Part shown: positions 1-10,773 of the stretch, one piece after another
How the letters are laid out: each line of letters begins with the position of its first letter
Numbering within the stretch: the stretch's first letter is position 1
Translations under genes and position numbers: made by a program
Notes under the pieces: generated by a model
What the model was told of the DNA's origin: nothing
The model's database searches: none
The model's input: only the letters and a program-made list of their open reading frames with translations
Source: Bipolaris cookei
Taxonomy: Eukaryota > Ascomycota > Dothideomycetes > Pleosporales > Pleosporaceae
Reading direction: 5' to 3'
Assembly (NCBI GenBank): GCA_002286855.1
Contig: NRSV01000017.1
Coordinates: 289,475 to 353,474, forward strand
DNA: 64,000 bases

Positions 1-561
1 GAGCAAACAAGAAACATCAATTATGCCATTGCCCCCCCCCCCCTTCAAGAAAGATGAAAGAAGAAGAAGAAGAAGAAGAAGAAGAAGAAGAAGAAGAAGA
101 AGAGGAGGAGAGGATAATACAAAAAGAAGACGTTTCCCAACAAGATCCAAATTTGGGGTATCTGAAAAATGCCGCGCTAAGTAGTGTATGGATACCAAGA
201 GTGAACAAAAAGAAAAAGAGAAAGAAAGATTGTGAAGATGAAGATGAAGATGAAGGAAAGGAAACGAAAAAAACCACAGGTCAAGAAAGAAGTGAGTCGG
301 CTTCTTCTTTTCCTTCTCTCTCTCTCTCTCCAACGACCCGAACCCGTACATCGTGTGCACAAGTCGTCGTCCCGACCCTCGCAATTGCCGCATGCTCACT
401 CTCTAGCATGTCGCTTACTTTCTTCCTTTCAACATTCGCGCAGCTGTCCTCGTCGTCTGACTTGCTCAGACCCCTCTATCCTCTCCACTCTGCGTATCCC
501 GTCTCCTCCCCCGCAGCAAGTAACCTGATAATACACATCTCCTCCCCCCTCGTATGCCCAT
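1..561. other. ICE2 downstream region, no gene seen
   Basis: This is the 3' flank of the minus-strand ICE2 gene. It holds a 12-base poly-C run (32-43) and a GAA microsatellite. The reading frames here are low-complexity shadows of the repeat: poly-Glu on one strand and poly-Ser on the other. Confidence 0.6.
58..105 (+). repeat. (GAA)n microsatellite
   Basis: An almost perfect GAA trinucleotide run, grading into GAG units up to about 113. It lies 3' of ICE2 and has no evident coding role. Confidence 0.95.
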
Positions 562-1998
562 TTAGTCAACCTTCCAGTGACTTGTTAACCGCCCATCATC
601 ATCCGCATTCGAAATCTTCAGCTCAATCGCATAAAGCCCCATGGTAATGCCCAGATTGATCCATCGCCAAAAATTGCCGCCCGCATCACCGCCTTGATTG
701 GTCCACCACTCGCCCGTCACCGCACTGCCATCGCTACCGTTTCCACTGGCAAAGTGCTGCATAAGCAGACTCGTGTAGACGGCAATGATGATGCTGGGGC
801 TAAACCACGTCAGGAAACCGAGAATCTTGGACGTTTCGTCGTCGTCGTCCAGGCTGGGCTCTTGCGATAGCGCGCGTGCGCCGCTTTCTCGGATGGCGGG
901 TATGATGCGAGCTGCGGCATACATGACAAACACCCGGTAGGCCAAGGAGATGATGACCGAGGGCGTAATGGTCATGATGGCACCGACCATGAGGTTGAAG
1001 CCGGTATGGGCAATGGTAGGGAGAGATCCAAGGGCGTGAAGGAGCGTCGTGTATGAAGCCATGATAATCGGTGGTAGTGGAGGCAGAGCGGGCTCGGATG
1101 AGACGTTGGATTCACTCACGGAGCCCGGAGATGGCTGGTAGTCGGTAAAGATTTGGTAGATGCAGAGAGTGACATAGGCAAACTTTGGGGGTTAGCATGA
1201 GATGGGAGGATTATCAAGAGGCCAGTACTCACCAAAAGCGAGGATTCAACTGGGTTTCCTCGTGCGCTGACAATACCCCAGCCACCGAGGTAGCTAGCAG
1301 TCGTAATGGCGACGCCAATCAAAATAGCATCCACATTGTTAATCTCGGGAAAGGTAGTGATGCGCCACAAAAAGTAGACAGAGGTTGAGATGATGGAGGC
1401 AGAAGTGATGAGAAGGCCAATCTACAGATATACATGTTAGCAACGCACAGTACAATACTGTGAAAAATCTTACCATCCAGCTGTCGCCGCGCTCCCGGTT
1501 CACCACCCATCGTGTAATCTGCCCTGCAGCCTGAATAACCAACAGACTACAGAAGCCCTCAGCTACCTGGAACACAGGCGTGCTATACCTCAGCGTCTTG
1601 TCCCAGGCACCAATCGAGAAACTCTCCAGCAGGCCTTCAGCCCCAAATATCCATTCGTGCACACTCTCAAAATCGGCACGCTTGCCGCCAAAGGTACGCT
1701 CGACCCAGCCCGAGTTATTGTCGGCATCGATGGAAAACTTGTTCAGGCTCCAGATCAACAGCGTGGGTATGGCCAGCCATTGCGCCCAAGCGACGACGTT
1801 GCACAGGAACCAGCGGAAGCGAGAGGTGTTTGGCGTGGCCAAGCGGAGAATCGAGTAAAGGAAGTAGTAAGCGCTGAGTGATAGGGAAAAGGCCAGGCCG
1901 CATGTCCGGCCGCCAATGTCAAAGGCGAGGGGGATGGTGAATATGATGGCGCCGAGAAAGGTAGTGGACGAGACTACTCTCGTTGCTGTTGACCACAT
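562..1998 (-). CDS. ICE2: ICE2 family ER membrane protein
   Basis: ICE2 proteins are multi-spanning ER membrane proteins. In yeast they act in cortical ER inheritance and ER-lipid droplet membrane supply. I read three exons: 1998-1474, 1421-1233 and 1182-562. The introns are 52 and 50 bp with GTAAGA and GTGAGT donors. Together they encode 444 residues. The protein is hydrophobic throughout. Family-like stretches include the N-terminal FDIGGRTCGLAFSLSL, the middle STPVFQVAEGFCSLLVIQAAGQ, and PEINNVDAILIGVAI followed by RGNPVESSLL. A cytoplasmic acidic loop (SLDDDDE) lies near the C-terminus. The ATG at 1998 starts exactly at the family N-terminus (MWS..RVVSSTTF). It is divergent from MYG1. Confidence 0.9.
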
Positions 1999-2809
1999 GT
2001 GCGGATGCCGTCGTCGCCAAGCTCGTGCAGCGACGAGCCCGGCAGATGACGAGGGCGACGGCGGTCAAGAGATGAAGTCTGACGGCGCAACGGTCGCGCA
2101 GGGCCACGGGAGAAGCTCAAGGGATCAGGCGTGGTCGAGGTTGGGCGGGTGGTGGGCTGGCTTGATGGTGACTATCGACTATCTTCACGTGTCAATTTCG
2201 CTAAGTGCTCGAGCTTTGCGGGCGGCTGATGCTGACTGGCCGTCACACAGACAAGATAGGGCAATCCTCGCCAGAAAACCAGGGGAGCGGACGAGGCACT
2301 TGAAGGTGGATCTGTGCGAGCGAGCAGATGAGGCGCTGGGCGTTTTAGTATGTACGGGTGTGCGTATGTATTGATGGGATTGTTGCGTGCTCGCGTGCGC
2401 AATCTTGGAATCACGCCAGTGTGACGAAGGCACGGCACGAGTTCAGGCGGTGCCGTGTGTCTTTTTCTATCTCCCTTTCTCGCTGCTGGCGGTCAGTCTC
2501 GACGCCGACGTCTGTCTTGTGTCTGTTGTGATTGTTGTTGCGCACAGCTTTTTTTGATGCCAGCATGGGTTTGCTGGGTCCAGCCTGGCACCCCACTAGT
2601 GCCCGGAGAGAAGAAATGCGCCAAGCCTGTGCCCGCTGCGGGACCACCCATCTCACCCTATGCCTGTCACCAAAAGTCTCTACTGTCGATCACCACAGCT
2701 CATCAATTGCTTGAACCAATTCTGCCATACATCCACAAGAACTGCTAGAAAAGCCCACACTGTATATCCCCCATTCAGACAACCCAAACCCGCTCCATAC
2801 ACCCGAACA
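1999..2809. promoter_or_regulatory. ICE2/MYG1 divergent intergenic region
   Basis: The two genes are transcribed away from each other, so this region must hold both promoters. I could not identify a TATA box or a specific factor site. The right 150 bp (2660-2809) is also open in frame with MYG1 and may encode an N-terminal extension. Confidence 0.5.
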
Positions 2810-3874
2810 ATGGCTTCCGAAAACCCCACCAAGAGACTCAAGACGGATGCGCCCTTGATCGGAACGCACAATGGCCACTTTCACGCCGACGAAGCCCTCG
2901 CTGTATCCATGCTGCAGCTCCTACCTGCCTATCGCGACTCGCAGCTTGTCCGCACCCGTGACTCTGCCGTTCTGGCCGAGTGCCACACGGTGGTAGACGT
3001 GGGCGGCGAGTACGACGACAACAACAGGCGCTACGACCACCACCAACGCGGCTTTGACGTCGTGTTCCCCGGACATAAGACCAAGCTGTCCTCTGCGGGA
3101 CTCGTATACATGCACTTTGGCAAGGACATCATCACTGCCGTCACTGGACTGCAGGGCCCTGACCGCGACCTGCTGTATGAGAAAATTTACAACGACTTTA
3201 TCGAGGCTTTTGACGCCAATGACAACGGTGTGAATGTTATTTCGCCCGCGGACCTAGAAAAGGCAGGGCTCGAGAAGAAATTTGAGGACCGTGGCTTCAG
3301 CATCGCCAGTGTTGTCAACCGCTACAATTATGGTCCCAAGTCGCCTCTCTCCGACGAGACTAAAACACCAGAGGCCAAGCAGGCCGAGGAGGATAGCCGC
3401 TTCATGATGGCCTCTTGCTTTGTCGGCGAGCAGTTCCGCTACGAGCTCGTTGACCGCGCCGAGTCGTGGCTCCCTGCCCGCCATCAGGTCAAGCAAGCCT
3501 ACGACAGCCGTCTCAAGTATGACGCACAGGGACGCATCTTGGTGCTTCCTGAAGGTATGCCCTGGGCTGATCACCTGTACACACTGGAGAAGGAGACGCC
3601 ACAGCCCGAGGGTGTTGCTCCTCAGGTCCTCTATGTGCTCTTCCCCGAAGACAAGCCAGAGGGCAAGTGGCGCATTCGTGCTGTGAGCAAGGAGAACGGT
3701 GGTTTCGAGAACCGCAAGGACCTTCCAAACGCATGGAAGGGCGTCCGCGATGAGCAACTGGATCAGGTATCAGGCATCCCTGGTTGCGTCTTCGTCCACG
3801 CGGCCGGCTTCATCGGAGGCAACAAGACGTTTGACGGTGCCTTGGCAATGGCACAGAAGGCACTGGAGTTGTAA
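2810..3874 (+). CDS. MYG1: MYG1 family exonuclease (UPF0160, DHH-like)
   Basis: MYG1 is a conserved eukaryotic metal-dependent 3'-5' RNA exonuclease. It is reported in the nucleus/nucleolus and in mitochondria. From the ATG at 2810 the intronless gene encodes 354 residues. Metal-binding motifs are visible: GTHNGHFHADEALA (H20, H23, H25, D27) and DVGGEYD..RRYDHHQRGF (D76-H77-H78). The C-terminal half carries the family W..LYxLE and VLFPEDxPEGKWRIRAV pattern, then a GCxFVHAAGFIGGNKT-type ending. An upstream in-frame ATG at 2660 would add 50 residues with no Asp or Glu and several Arg/Lys, which resembles a mitochondrial presequence. I chose 2810 because it matches the usual family start next to the basic KRLK segment (a nuclear-type signal). 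Confidence 0.93.
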   Translation: MASENPTKRLKTDAPLIGTHNGHFHADEALAVSMLQLLPAYRDSQLVRTRDSAVLAECHTVVDVGGEYDDNNRRYDHHQRGFDVVFPGHKTKLSSAGLVYMHFGKDIITAVTGLQGPDRDLLYEKIYNDFIEAFDANDNGVNVISPADLEKAGLEKKFEDRGFSIASVVNRYNYGPKSPLSDETKTPEAKQAEEDSRFMMASCFVGEQFRYELVDRAESWLPARHQVKQAYDSRLKYDAQGRILVLPEGMPWADHLYTLEKETPQPEGVAPQVLYVLFPEDKPEGKWRIRAVSKENGGFENRKDLPNAWKGVRDEQLDQVSGIPGCVFVHAAGFIGGNKTFDGALAMAQKALEL

Positions 3875-4791
3875 GAGGTAGTGACATGTGGGATTGAATT
3901 GATTGGTTTGGATAAGCAACAGTAGTTGCTTCTACTTTGCATAGCATCGTCTGGCGTTCTGGCGCTTCATATCAAAAGTTATGATACCAACCATGTATTA
4001 TGTAGAGCATGGTAGATGGAATTACGAAAATTTCGTGATTACACCATCGTCGATGGTGAGCACTTTCATTCCCACCTGCTGCATATGGCTTGTCGCGTGA
4101 TGACTCCGCCTAGGAATTATGAGGCTGTATATCTCCTTCCAAGCGCCAGGAACCCCACGCCCTGCATCGTGCTCTCCCGACGGCTTCTACCAACGATAGG
4201 CGTGTGATTGGCTGCAGGACGTCATCCGGAGAGAGTCGGGCTGGATTGGCCACAGAGGCACACAACTCAGCCGGCCCATTACTAGCGGCTTTCATGTGAT
4301 AGGCTCAAATGGGCATGGTGGCGAAGATTCTGCCCATCTGTCGGAGCCTGCGCGGATAGAAGGGTCTCGGTAACCCCAGTCTCATCTTTTTTAACTCTGG
4401 ACAAATCATACTACTATATTGTCTTTGTTTTGCTTGCCAGCGCACCATTTCTCCATCTGTTCACACCGCATCTCACCAAACCCCCGCACAAGTGCAATCT
4501 GCAGTCAAGTTGAGCGCTCGAGCGGTGAAAAACGTTGAGCACACATCCCGTCCGCCCCCCGTCGATCGTTTATCGCGCACGGCTGGCTGGCTGGCTTTAC
4601 CGAGCTTCCTAGACCTTTTCCACCCCTTCACGTCCTCCAGCCCACCATAAACCCACTTCAAGCCCACACCAATCCCATCGCGGCTTATCAATTTTACATC
4701 ACCAGACCTCGCGCATTACAAGAATTTGCGCCAAATAACAGCGCGCATATATACACAGCTACCGAGCTCATCATCGGCGTACGACCGCACG
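3875..4791. other. Intergenic, MYG1 to PRELI/UPS gene
   Basis: About 0.9 kb holding the 3' flank of MYG1 and the promoter of the next gene. There is a CT-rich stretch just before the next start. I see no gene or structured element. Confidence 0.5.
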
Positions 4792-5498
4792 ATGAAGTAC
4801 TTCCAGCAGACAATTGACTTTGACTACTCGTGGGAGGAGGTCTCGACGAGCAACTGGCGGAAATATGGCCCTTGGAACGAGAAGACGCCGCATGTCATCG
4901 CTGTCGACACCATCAGTCGCTCAGTAGACCCAGCGACAGGAATTGTAAGTGACTCCTCTCATGTGCCAAAAGCATAGCAGCTCTCCATCGCGAAGCGGGG
5001 CACGTGCGGATTTGACATTTAGAGCATTCAGCTAACAAGCGATAGCTACGAACTGAGCGCCTCATCACTTGCCAACAATCGACACCAAAATGGATACAGT
5101 CCCTCCTCGGTGGCCAAGACACGTCCATGGTTTATGAAACCTCATACGTCGACCCTGTCGCGAAGAAGCTCACCCTCTGCTCCATGAACATGACCTGGTC
5201 CGATCTCCTCAATGTACGCGAAACCTGCATCTACCGGCCCGCCGCTTCATCGCCCGATGCCAAAACCTCCTTTACCCAGAGAGCTGAGATTACGGCGCTC
5301 TGCGGTGGCTGGCAGAAGATCAAGAACAGCATCGAGCAGTTTACTGTCGAGCGCTTCCAGCAAAACGCCGCAAAGGGCAAGGAGGGCTTCGAGATGGTCC
5401 TCGAGAGGGCGCGCCAGGTCTTCCAAGAGCAGAGGGAGATTCTCAAGCTCCAGCAAGCGCAGCAGGACAGCCAGATTTTGAGACATGCAAAGATTTGA
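4792..5498 (+). CDS. PRELI/MSF1 (UPS family) domain protein
   Basis: UPS/PRELI proteins shuttle phospholipids such as phosphatidic acid or phosphatidylserine across the mitochondrial intermembrane space together with Mdm35/TRIAP1. Two exons, 4792-4944 and 5046-5498, flank a 101-bp intron (GTAAGT donor, GCGATAG acceptor, GCTAAC branch) and give 201 residues. The PRELI domain covers nearly the whole protein. It shows the N-terminal FDYSWEEVSTSNWRKY, the conserved ERL after the intron, PKW, YETSYVDP and the NMTW block. The C-terminal part is a charged helix (ERFQQNAAKGKEGFEMVLE). I did not decide between the UPS1-, UPS2- and UPS3-like types. The ATG at 4792 begins at the family start; an upstream reading frame adds only low-value sequence. 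Confidence 0.9.
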
Positions 5499-7546
5499 AT
5501 GCGCGTCTAACAATAAACTCCCTTGGTCAATGCGCCAGCTCGCAAGTGCTGCGAGTCGATGCGCCATTGTTGACTCACCTCTCAACTCTCTAGTCACCCC
5601 CACCACCAGCATCCAACTACATCCATTTAGTTGAAGACTCGCTACTCTCAACTCACTTCACGTCTTTCCTTTATCCACTGTATTTCAGCGTTCATGTTAT
5701 CTAGACGCGAGGGTTTTTGATTTTTTTGAAACAGGTCGATTTAGACTAAAACGGCGTTGTGACACCAAAAGCATTAGGAAGAGAGGCGAAGATACCCTTT
5801 CCGTCATGCTTTTCGAAGAGAGCATTAGACGCCTTGAGCATTTTTATACACGATAGATACGTTTCGAATATACAATAGTATCAGAGACTTTGCTTTGCCT
5901 GGAATGGATCGTGAATTTCCTCTCTCTGCAGATTATCATGAAGCTGCGCTTTATTCTTCATTGTTTGCACGTGAGAAGAATCAAGAATCAAGAATGAGGT
6001 GGGTGTACGGAGCGTCATGCCCCCGCCAACCCGACTCTCTCTCCATGTTTTTCGCCTCATCCCTGACTCATCCCCTGCAATTCCATCTGGAAAAACTTAC
6101 CCCACAATGGATGTACATATGCGCACGACCTGTCGATATATTATCTTATACAGTAATCTCGACATCATCACTACTACTACCATAATAAGTTTATCTAAAC
6201 AATGATGGAATCCCACTACATCCATGACGTTTAGTGGGGGTCCTGTCCCCCACGTGTTTTACATGTTTGAAGCTTCTATTCCGCCGGACGTGCTCGACAT
6301 GTACTCTACATATACACATTGCACGTGAAGTAGGGACATACTATCTACTATTTTCGAATCAAGGATGCGAAGAAAAGAGCTTCTTCGTATCAAGATAGAA
6401 ACTAGAGACGCTAGAAGCTACCAAGACATTAGCAATAAGAAGGGTTGAGAGACTACAGGTGTTAGACAGCCCACCGCTTGCTGCACACATGCTCAGTCTA
6501 TTGGAACTAGTACGTTGCGCGAAACTGGAATGAGATGGGGGAGTTGTACCAGATGACACTTTTTGAAAAAAAGGAGGGGACGCTGGTCAAAGAATAGCCA
6601 AAAGGCCAGAGCTTTTTTTGTCGTTTCTGTAATGCGATCTTGACGTTCTCGAGTGACGACGGGAGGGTGTACATACAACCAGAGATGCCCTGACTCGTGC
6701 ATAGACCCTTTTTCTCCGTCTGACAGACATGTGCCAAAAATAGCCTCCACGCATCGAAGGACAGGAGGAAGAGGAAATGAACACTATCAAATGTCACGCC
6801 TCCCTCTCTCTCTCTATTTCTGCAAAAAGCCTCTACCAAAGAAAAGAAATTCAGGACGCTTGCGCAACCCACATACCCGACATCGTGTGATCTCTCTCCC
6901 TTACAGTCGGGTGGGCGCGTGCACCCGCAGCTCATCAAACGACCACATTTCCGAACCGTGGAATCACGACTGCAATCCACGCTTTTTGCGCATATTTGCC
7001 GGAAACAGAAGGTTGCGGTGGGGAAGTGTCTCGGATTGTTTGATTTTTGTGTAATGCTCGCCTACAGGACCAGGGGGCGAGGAGGAGAGAGAGGGTGTTT
7101 GTGTGGTAGCGAGGGGGCGGTTGGTCGGTTGGTTGGTTGGTTGGGGTTTTCAGAAGGTTAGTTTTGCGAAGGGGGACTATTGATTTTGGGGAGGTGGAGA
7201 TTAAAGGGCGTTGAGTTGTCAAGGTCAGAGGATATGGGGGATTAGAGAGGGGAGAAAGGGGGGAGGGATTCTGTGATTCTTGAATTATTGGCTTTCTACA
7301 GACTGAGTGTAGTGTTTGCAATGTGCTGTATGTAGACTAATACTATGGATGTAGTATGTACACAGGTTGGTGAATACCTGCGTGCGGGGTTTGCTCGGGC
7401 CGACTTTGCTGCGTCTATACTAGTCCCATCCAATAACTTCATCTGTGGACTATCCAATGGCAATCTGAATATGCAAGCGTTAAATGGCACTTCTATGAAC
7501 CAAAAAACGTCATAGTTTGATTAAACCCAAAGTCACGAGCTCAACC
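5499..7546. other. Two-kilobase intergenic region
   Basis: No frame here looks like a conserved protein. It has a short GGTT repeat around 7119-7145 and purine-rich runs near 7140-7270. It should contain the 3' end of the PRELI gene and the promoter of the kinase gene. Confidence 0.45.
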
Positions 7547-8455
7547 ATGTCCACTCTTGAACAAAACATCCGTCAGGCGCTAGAAACCCTCCTACCCCGG
7601 ATCCAAAAGCAACATGCAGAATCCCCAGACACACCCATCATCCTCGGTATAACCGGCCTCCAGGGCTCAGGAAAATCAACATGGGCATCTACGCTCGTGA
7701 AACTACTATCTGAAGACCACGGACTATACAGCATCACCGTCTCACTCGATGACTTCTACAAGACCCATACCGAACTCCTCTCGCGCAGAAACCAAGATCC
7801 AGCCAACAAATTATACCTTACGCGCGGCCAACCAGGGACCCACGACGAGCAACTCGCACAAACCTTCTTCCAGCAACTGAAAACCTGGAGCGCAACAGAC
7901 GCTAGTAACAAGGACCTCGCCATCCCCTCCTTCGACAAAAGCCGCTTCAACGGCGAAGGCGACCGCGCCCCAGAACACCAATGGCCCCGCATCCACCGCG
8001 AACCCGCCATCGTCATCTTCGAAGGCTGGTGCCTCGGCTTCACGCCCATCTCCCCTGCTCTAATCGAACACAAACACGCACTTGCTCTGCAAGGTAAACT
8101 CACCGTCAACACGCCCGCACAGCACCAAGTATCGCATTTACTCGAGGTAAACGAGTGTCTGAAACGGTATTGCGATACTTTTATGGGACCGGACCATTTC
8201 GACTACTTTATCCATATTGATACCGATGATCTACGGAATGTGTATACATGGAGGTTGGAGCAGGAGCATAAGATGATTGAGGTTAAAGGCGAGGGTATGT
8301 CGGATGAGAGTGTGAGGCAATTTATAGATGGGTATATGCCTAGTTATGAGATTTATCTGGAGCAGTTGCGCAAGGGCCTTTTTGAGGATAAAGGGAGGAT
8401 GGTGAGGGTTGTGTTGGATGGGGGAAGGGGGGTTGAGAGGGTTGAGGTGCTTTAG
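7547..8455 (+). CDS. P-loop kinase, D-glycerate 3-kinase/TDA10-like
   Basis: A single-exon gene of 302 residues. The Walker A motif GLQGSGKST (residues 37-45) follows a hydrophobic beta strand (IILGIT). After it come SLDDFYKTH and the block RGQPGTHD, both typical of the glycerate 3-kinase/TDA10 (YGR205W-like) branch of the PRK/uridine-kinase superfamily. IPSFDKSRFNGEGDR and VIFEGWCLGF continue the family pattern. Plants use this enzyme to phosphorylate glycerate in photorespiration; the fungal substrate is less certain. The ATG at 7547 (context TCAACCATG) was chosen because the open frame upstream lacks another ATG. Confidence 0.88.
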   Translation: MSTLEQNIRQALETLLPRIQKQHAESPDTPIILGITGLQGSGKSTWASTLVKLLSEDHGLYSITVSLDDFYKTHTELLSRRNQDPANKLYLTRGQPGTHDEQLAQTFFQQLKTWSATDASNKDLAIPSFDKSRFNGEGDRAPEHQWPRIHREPAIVIFEGWCLGFTPISPALIEHKHALALQGKLTVNTPAQHQVSHLLEVNECLKRYCDTFMGPDHFDYFIHIDTDDLRNVYTWRLEQEHKMIEVKGEGMSDESVRQFIDGYMPSYEIYLEQLRKGLFEDKGRMVRVVLDGGRGVERVEVL

Positions 8456-9693
8456 CGGGTCGACAAGAGTGTCTAAGGTTATCTTTATCAGTGGTTTACT
8501 GAGAAAAAATAATAATAATTACGAGGTCCGTTTCAGTAGTTTCTGCTCACTCTTGAAAGGTTTCTTGAATTCAAAGACTACATATCACAGAGGACGCCCT
8601 CTCATCTTGTCCCCCCCCCCCCCCAACTCTTAACTCCTCTAAAGAACATCATGACCCCCTAACATCCCAAAAACACGTCACCTGCAACTTGCCTACACCA
8701 ACACATTCGGAGTTCCGGCATCGGAACCGCGAGTGATCGCGCAAGCTATTTAGATCGATGCCGCCCTGGCAATACATACATGGCCATTTCTCCACAAACA
8801 CGCAATTTTGGCGTGCTTGCTTGATGCTGTCTCTATTTGACGGTATCAGTTTTAGAATTAGTTTTATACAGAGTTGGGGTGGTTGCTGGGCGTGATATGA
8901 AGGAAGAGTGTGTAGGTGTAAGGAGTGTGGTGTAGGATTTGGGATTTGGGGAGAGGGGGGAATGCAGCAGGACGTACTTCCAGGATTGAATGTTTGAGCG
9001 GGTGAGATTGTGGGATACAGGGGTATGAGGGTGGTTGAGGGAGGGCATGTTTGTGGTGTTTTCTTTGTATTTGGATTTGGTTATGTATGGGGAAGAATTG
9101 AAGTGGGAAGAGAAGGCGTGCGAGGATGCCGCTCCTGCTGCTCCTTTCAATAGAATGTTGCTGTCAACGTACGGATTAAGAAATTTTTGATTGGTTCCGC
9201 TGCTAAAATCCTTTTTGGAGACTCTGGGTATTGTATCCCAATTGAATGCGTGGTATTAGAGGGTCAGGTTCAGTGTTGGGGCAGCAGATGGGTGCAAGGG
9301 AATGTAGTAGTAGCAATGGGATTGCCCATTTTTGTGTAGGATTGGTCTTATCTGATTCGCTTTCTGGAAATTATTCATTTCTTTCACTCTTTTGTGTGCA
9401 GTCTCAGTTCAGAGTCAAGGGGAACAATGTCATGTGCTCTTTTTCAGCCTTATTCTAAACGTCCGCAGCGGCCCTAACTACACTAAGCGATCAGCACCGC
9501 TAGCTCATCATGTAATATTCTCAGCCGCAATCTGTATCATTGTAAGAAATGACAGAACGGTCTCGGCAAAGCTGACGTTAATATATAAAAACTGCCCCAC
9601 AAGATCGTAATGCGGCTGAGTACCTGCGGCTGAAGGCTATCGTGACACCAAAGATCTACGCACTTCCATCACAACCTTGCTATCTATCAAGTC
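8456..9693. other. Intergenic region with poly-C run
   Basis: 1.2 kb between the kinase and the DJ-1-like gene. A 14-base poly-C run lies at 8611-8624. Open frames on the minus strand near 8833-9150 lack an ATG and look random. Confidence 0.5.
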
Positions 9694-10470
9694 ATGACCA
9701 CGTTGCACAACCCCCCGGCCAACGGCGCAACAGCATCCGCCGTCAAACCACCATTCTTCGATGTCAACGACCCCAAACCTGTTCGCTATGGTGTACTACT
9801 CTTCCCAGGCTTCCAGGCGCTCGACGTCTTCGGCCCACTCGACGTCTTCAACTCGCTCGCCATGCTCTACAGTTTCCCCACGAAACTAACCATGCTTGCC
9901 AAAACAGCCGATCCAGTCGAAACATCGCATCAAAGAGCCGGAAACACCATGTTTTCGCACCCGGAGACGGACGTCTCGCAGAGCATGATTGTGAATCGCA
10001 CGTTTGCGCAGCAGCTCGAGCTGCAAGAGGGGGCTGCAGCTGAGCCCATTGATGTACTCATTGTACCTGGGGGAGTGGGAACCCGCAACGATATGAGCGC
10101 CGAGATTGATTTTGTAAAGCATATCTATCCTAGTTTGAAGGCTGTCTTGTGCGTATGTACTGGGGCGACTATCTTGGCGCGCGCGGGTATTCTGGATGGT
10201 CGCAGAGCTACTACAAACAAACGCGCGTTTGCTTGGGCGACGAGCACGGGACCGGATGTGAAATGGGTCCCGGAAGCGCGATGGGTCGTAGATGGTAACA
10301 TTGTGACTGGGTCTGGGATCAGTGCCGGCATCGATGCTACGTATGCGTTTGTGGGACTAAACTATGGCGAGACGATTGCGCAGGAATTGGCTGATAGCGC
10401 AGAATATGTGCGTTGGATGGATCAGAATCATGATCCTTTTGCGAAGAGGTGGAATTCTGGTGCTTCTTAA
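9694..10470 (+). CDS. DJ-1/PfpI (class I glutamine amidotransferase-like) family protein
   Basis: A single-exon gene of 258 residues. It shows the DJ-1/PfpI fold pattern: YGVLLFPGFQALDVFGPLDVF (about 32-52), then IDVLIVPGGVGTR, then the nucleophile elbow LCVCTGATILARAGILDGRRATT with C155 as the likely nucleophile. WVVDGNIVTGSGISAGIDATYAFV near the C-terminus is characteristic of the isonitrile hydratase/AraC-type subfamily. The enzymatic activity cannot be read from the sequence; members include hydratases, glyoxalase III-like enzymes and inactive proteins. No signal peptide is seen. The ATG at 9694 is the first in the frame. Confidence 0.88.
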   Translation: MTTLHNPPANGATASAVKPPFFDVNDPKPVRYGVLLFPGFQALDVFGPLDVFNSLAMLYSFPTKLTMLAKTADPVETSHQRAGNTMFSHPETDVSQSMIVNRTFAQQLELQEGAAAEPIDVLIVPGGVGTRNDMSAEIDFVKHIYPSLKAVLCVCTGATILARAGILDGRRATTNKRAFAWATSTGPDVKWVPEARWVVDGNIVTGSGISAGIDATYAFVGLNYGETIAQELADSAEYVRWMDQNHDPFAKRWNSGAS

Positions 10471-10773
10471 GGTTTTCTGCAGTGCCAGAAAGGTCTTGCG
10501 GGTTGGGTATAGAGGAGCTGGCACATATTCGATAAGCTCAAACGCCTAGCCTGGTGAGTGTTCACAATTCATCCAGCTGCCTTCCATCTTTTGCTGTATT
10601 GTTACGCACTAAGGTCACCCGCTCTTTCACTTGTATCATAACAACAAATAAGACTCATCATCACTTTCACTTCATAGCTTGTCGCCCCATATGTTGCTCA
10701 ATTCCCAGTTGTTTTACCAACCGCCATTCCACTACTTCTTCTCAACCCAAGAAAACTATCGTTTTTAGCACTT
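10471..10773. other. Intergenic spacer
   Basis: About 300 bp of CT-rich sequence, presumably the promoter of the following unrecognised gene. No other signal is seen. Confidence 0.5.

Noticed and set aside
54..647. 197-codon plus-strand frame beginning with a poly-Glu run
   Set aside because: It is driven by the GAA microsatellite, has no recognisable domain, and its end overlaps the ICE2 C-terminus on the other strand.
3254..3757. 167-codon antisense frame inside MYG1
   Set aside because: Shadow of a conserved single-exon gene on the other strand.
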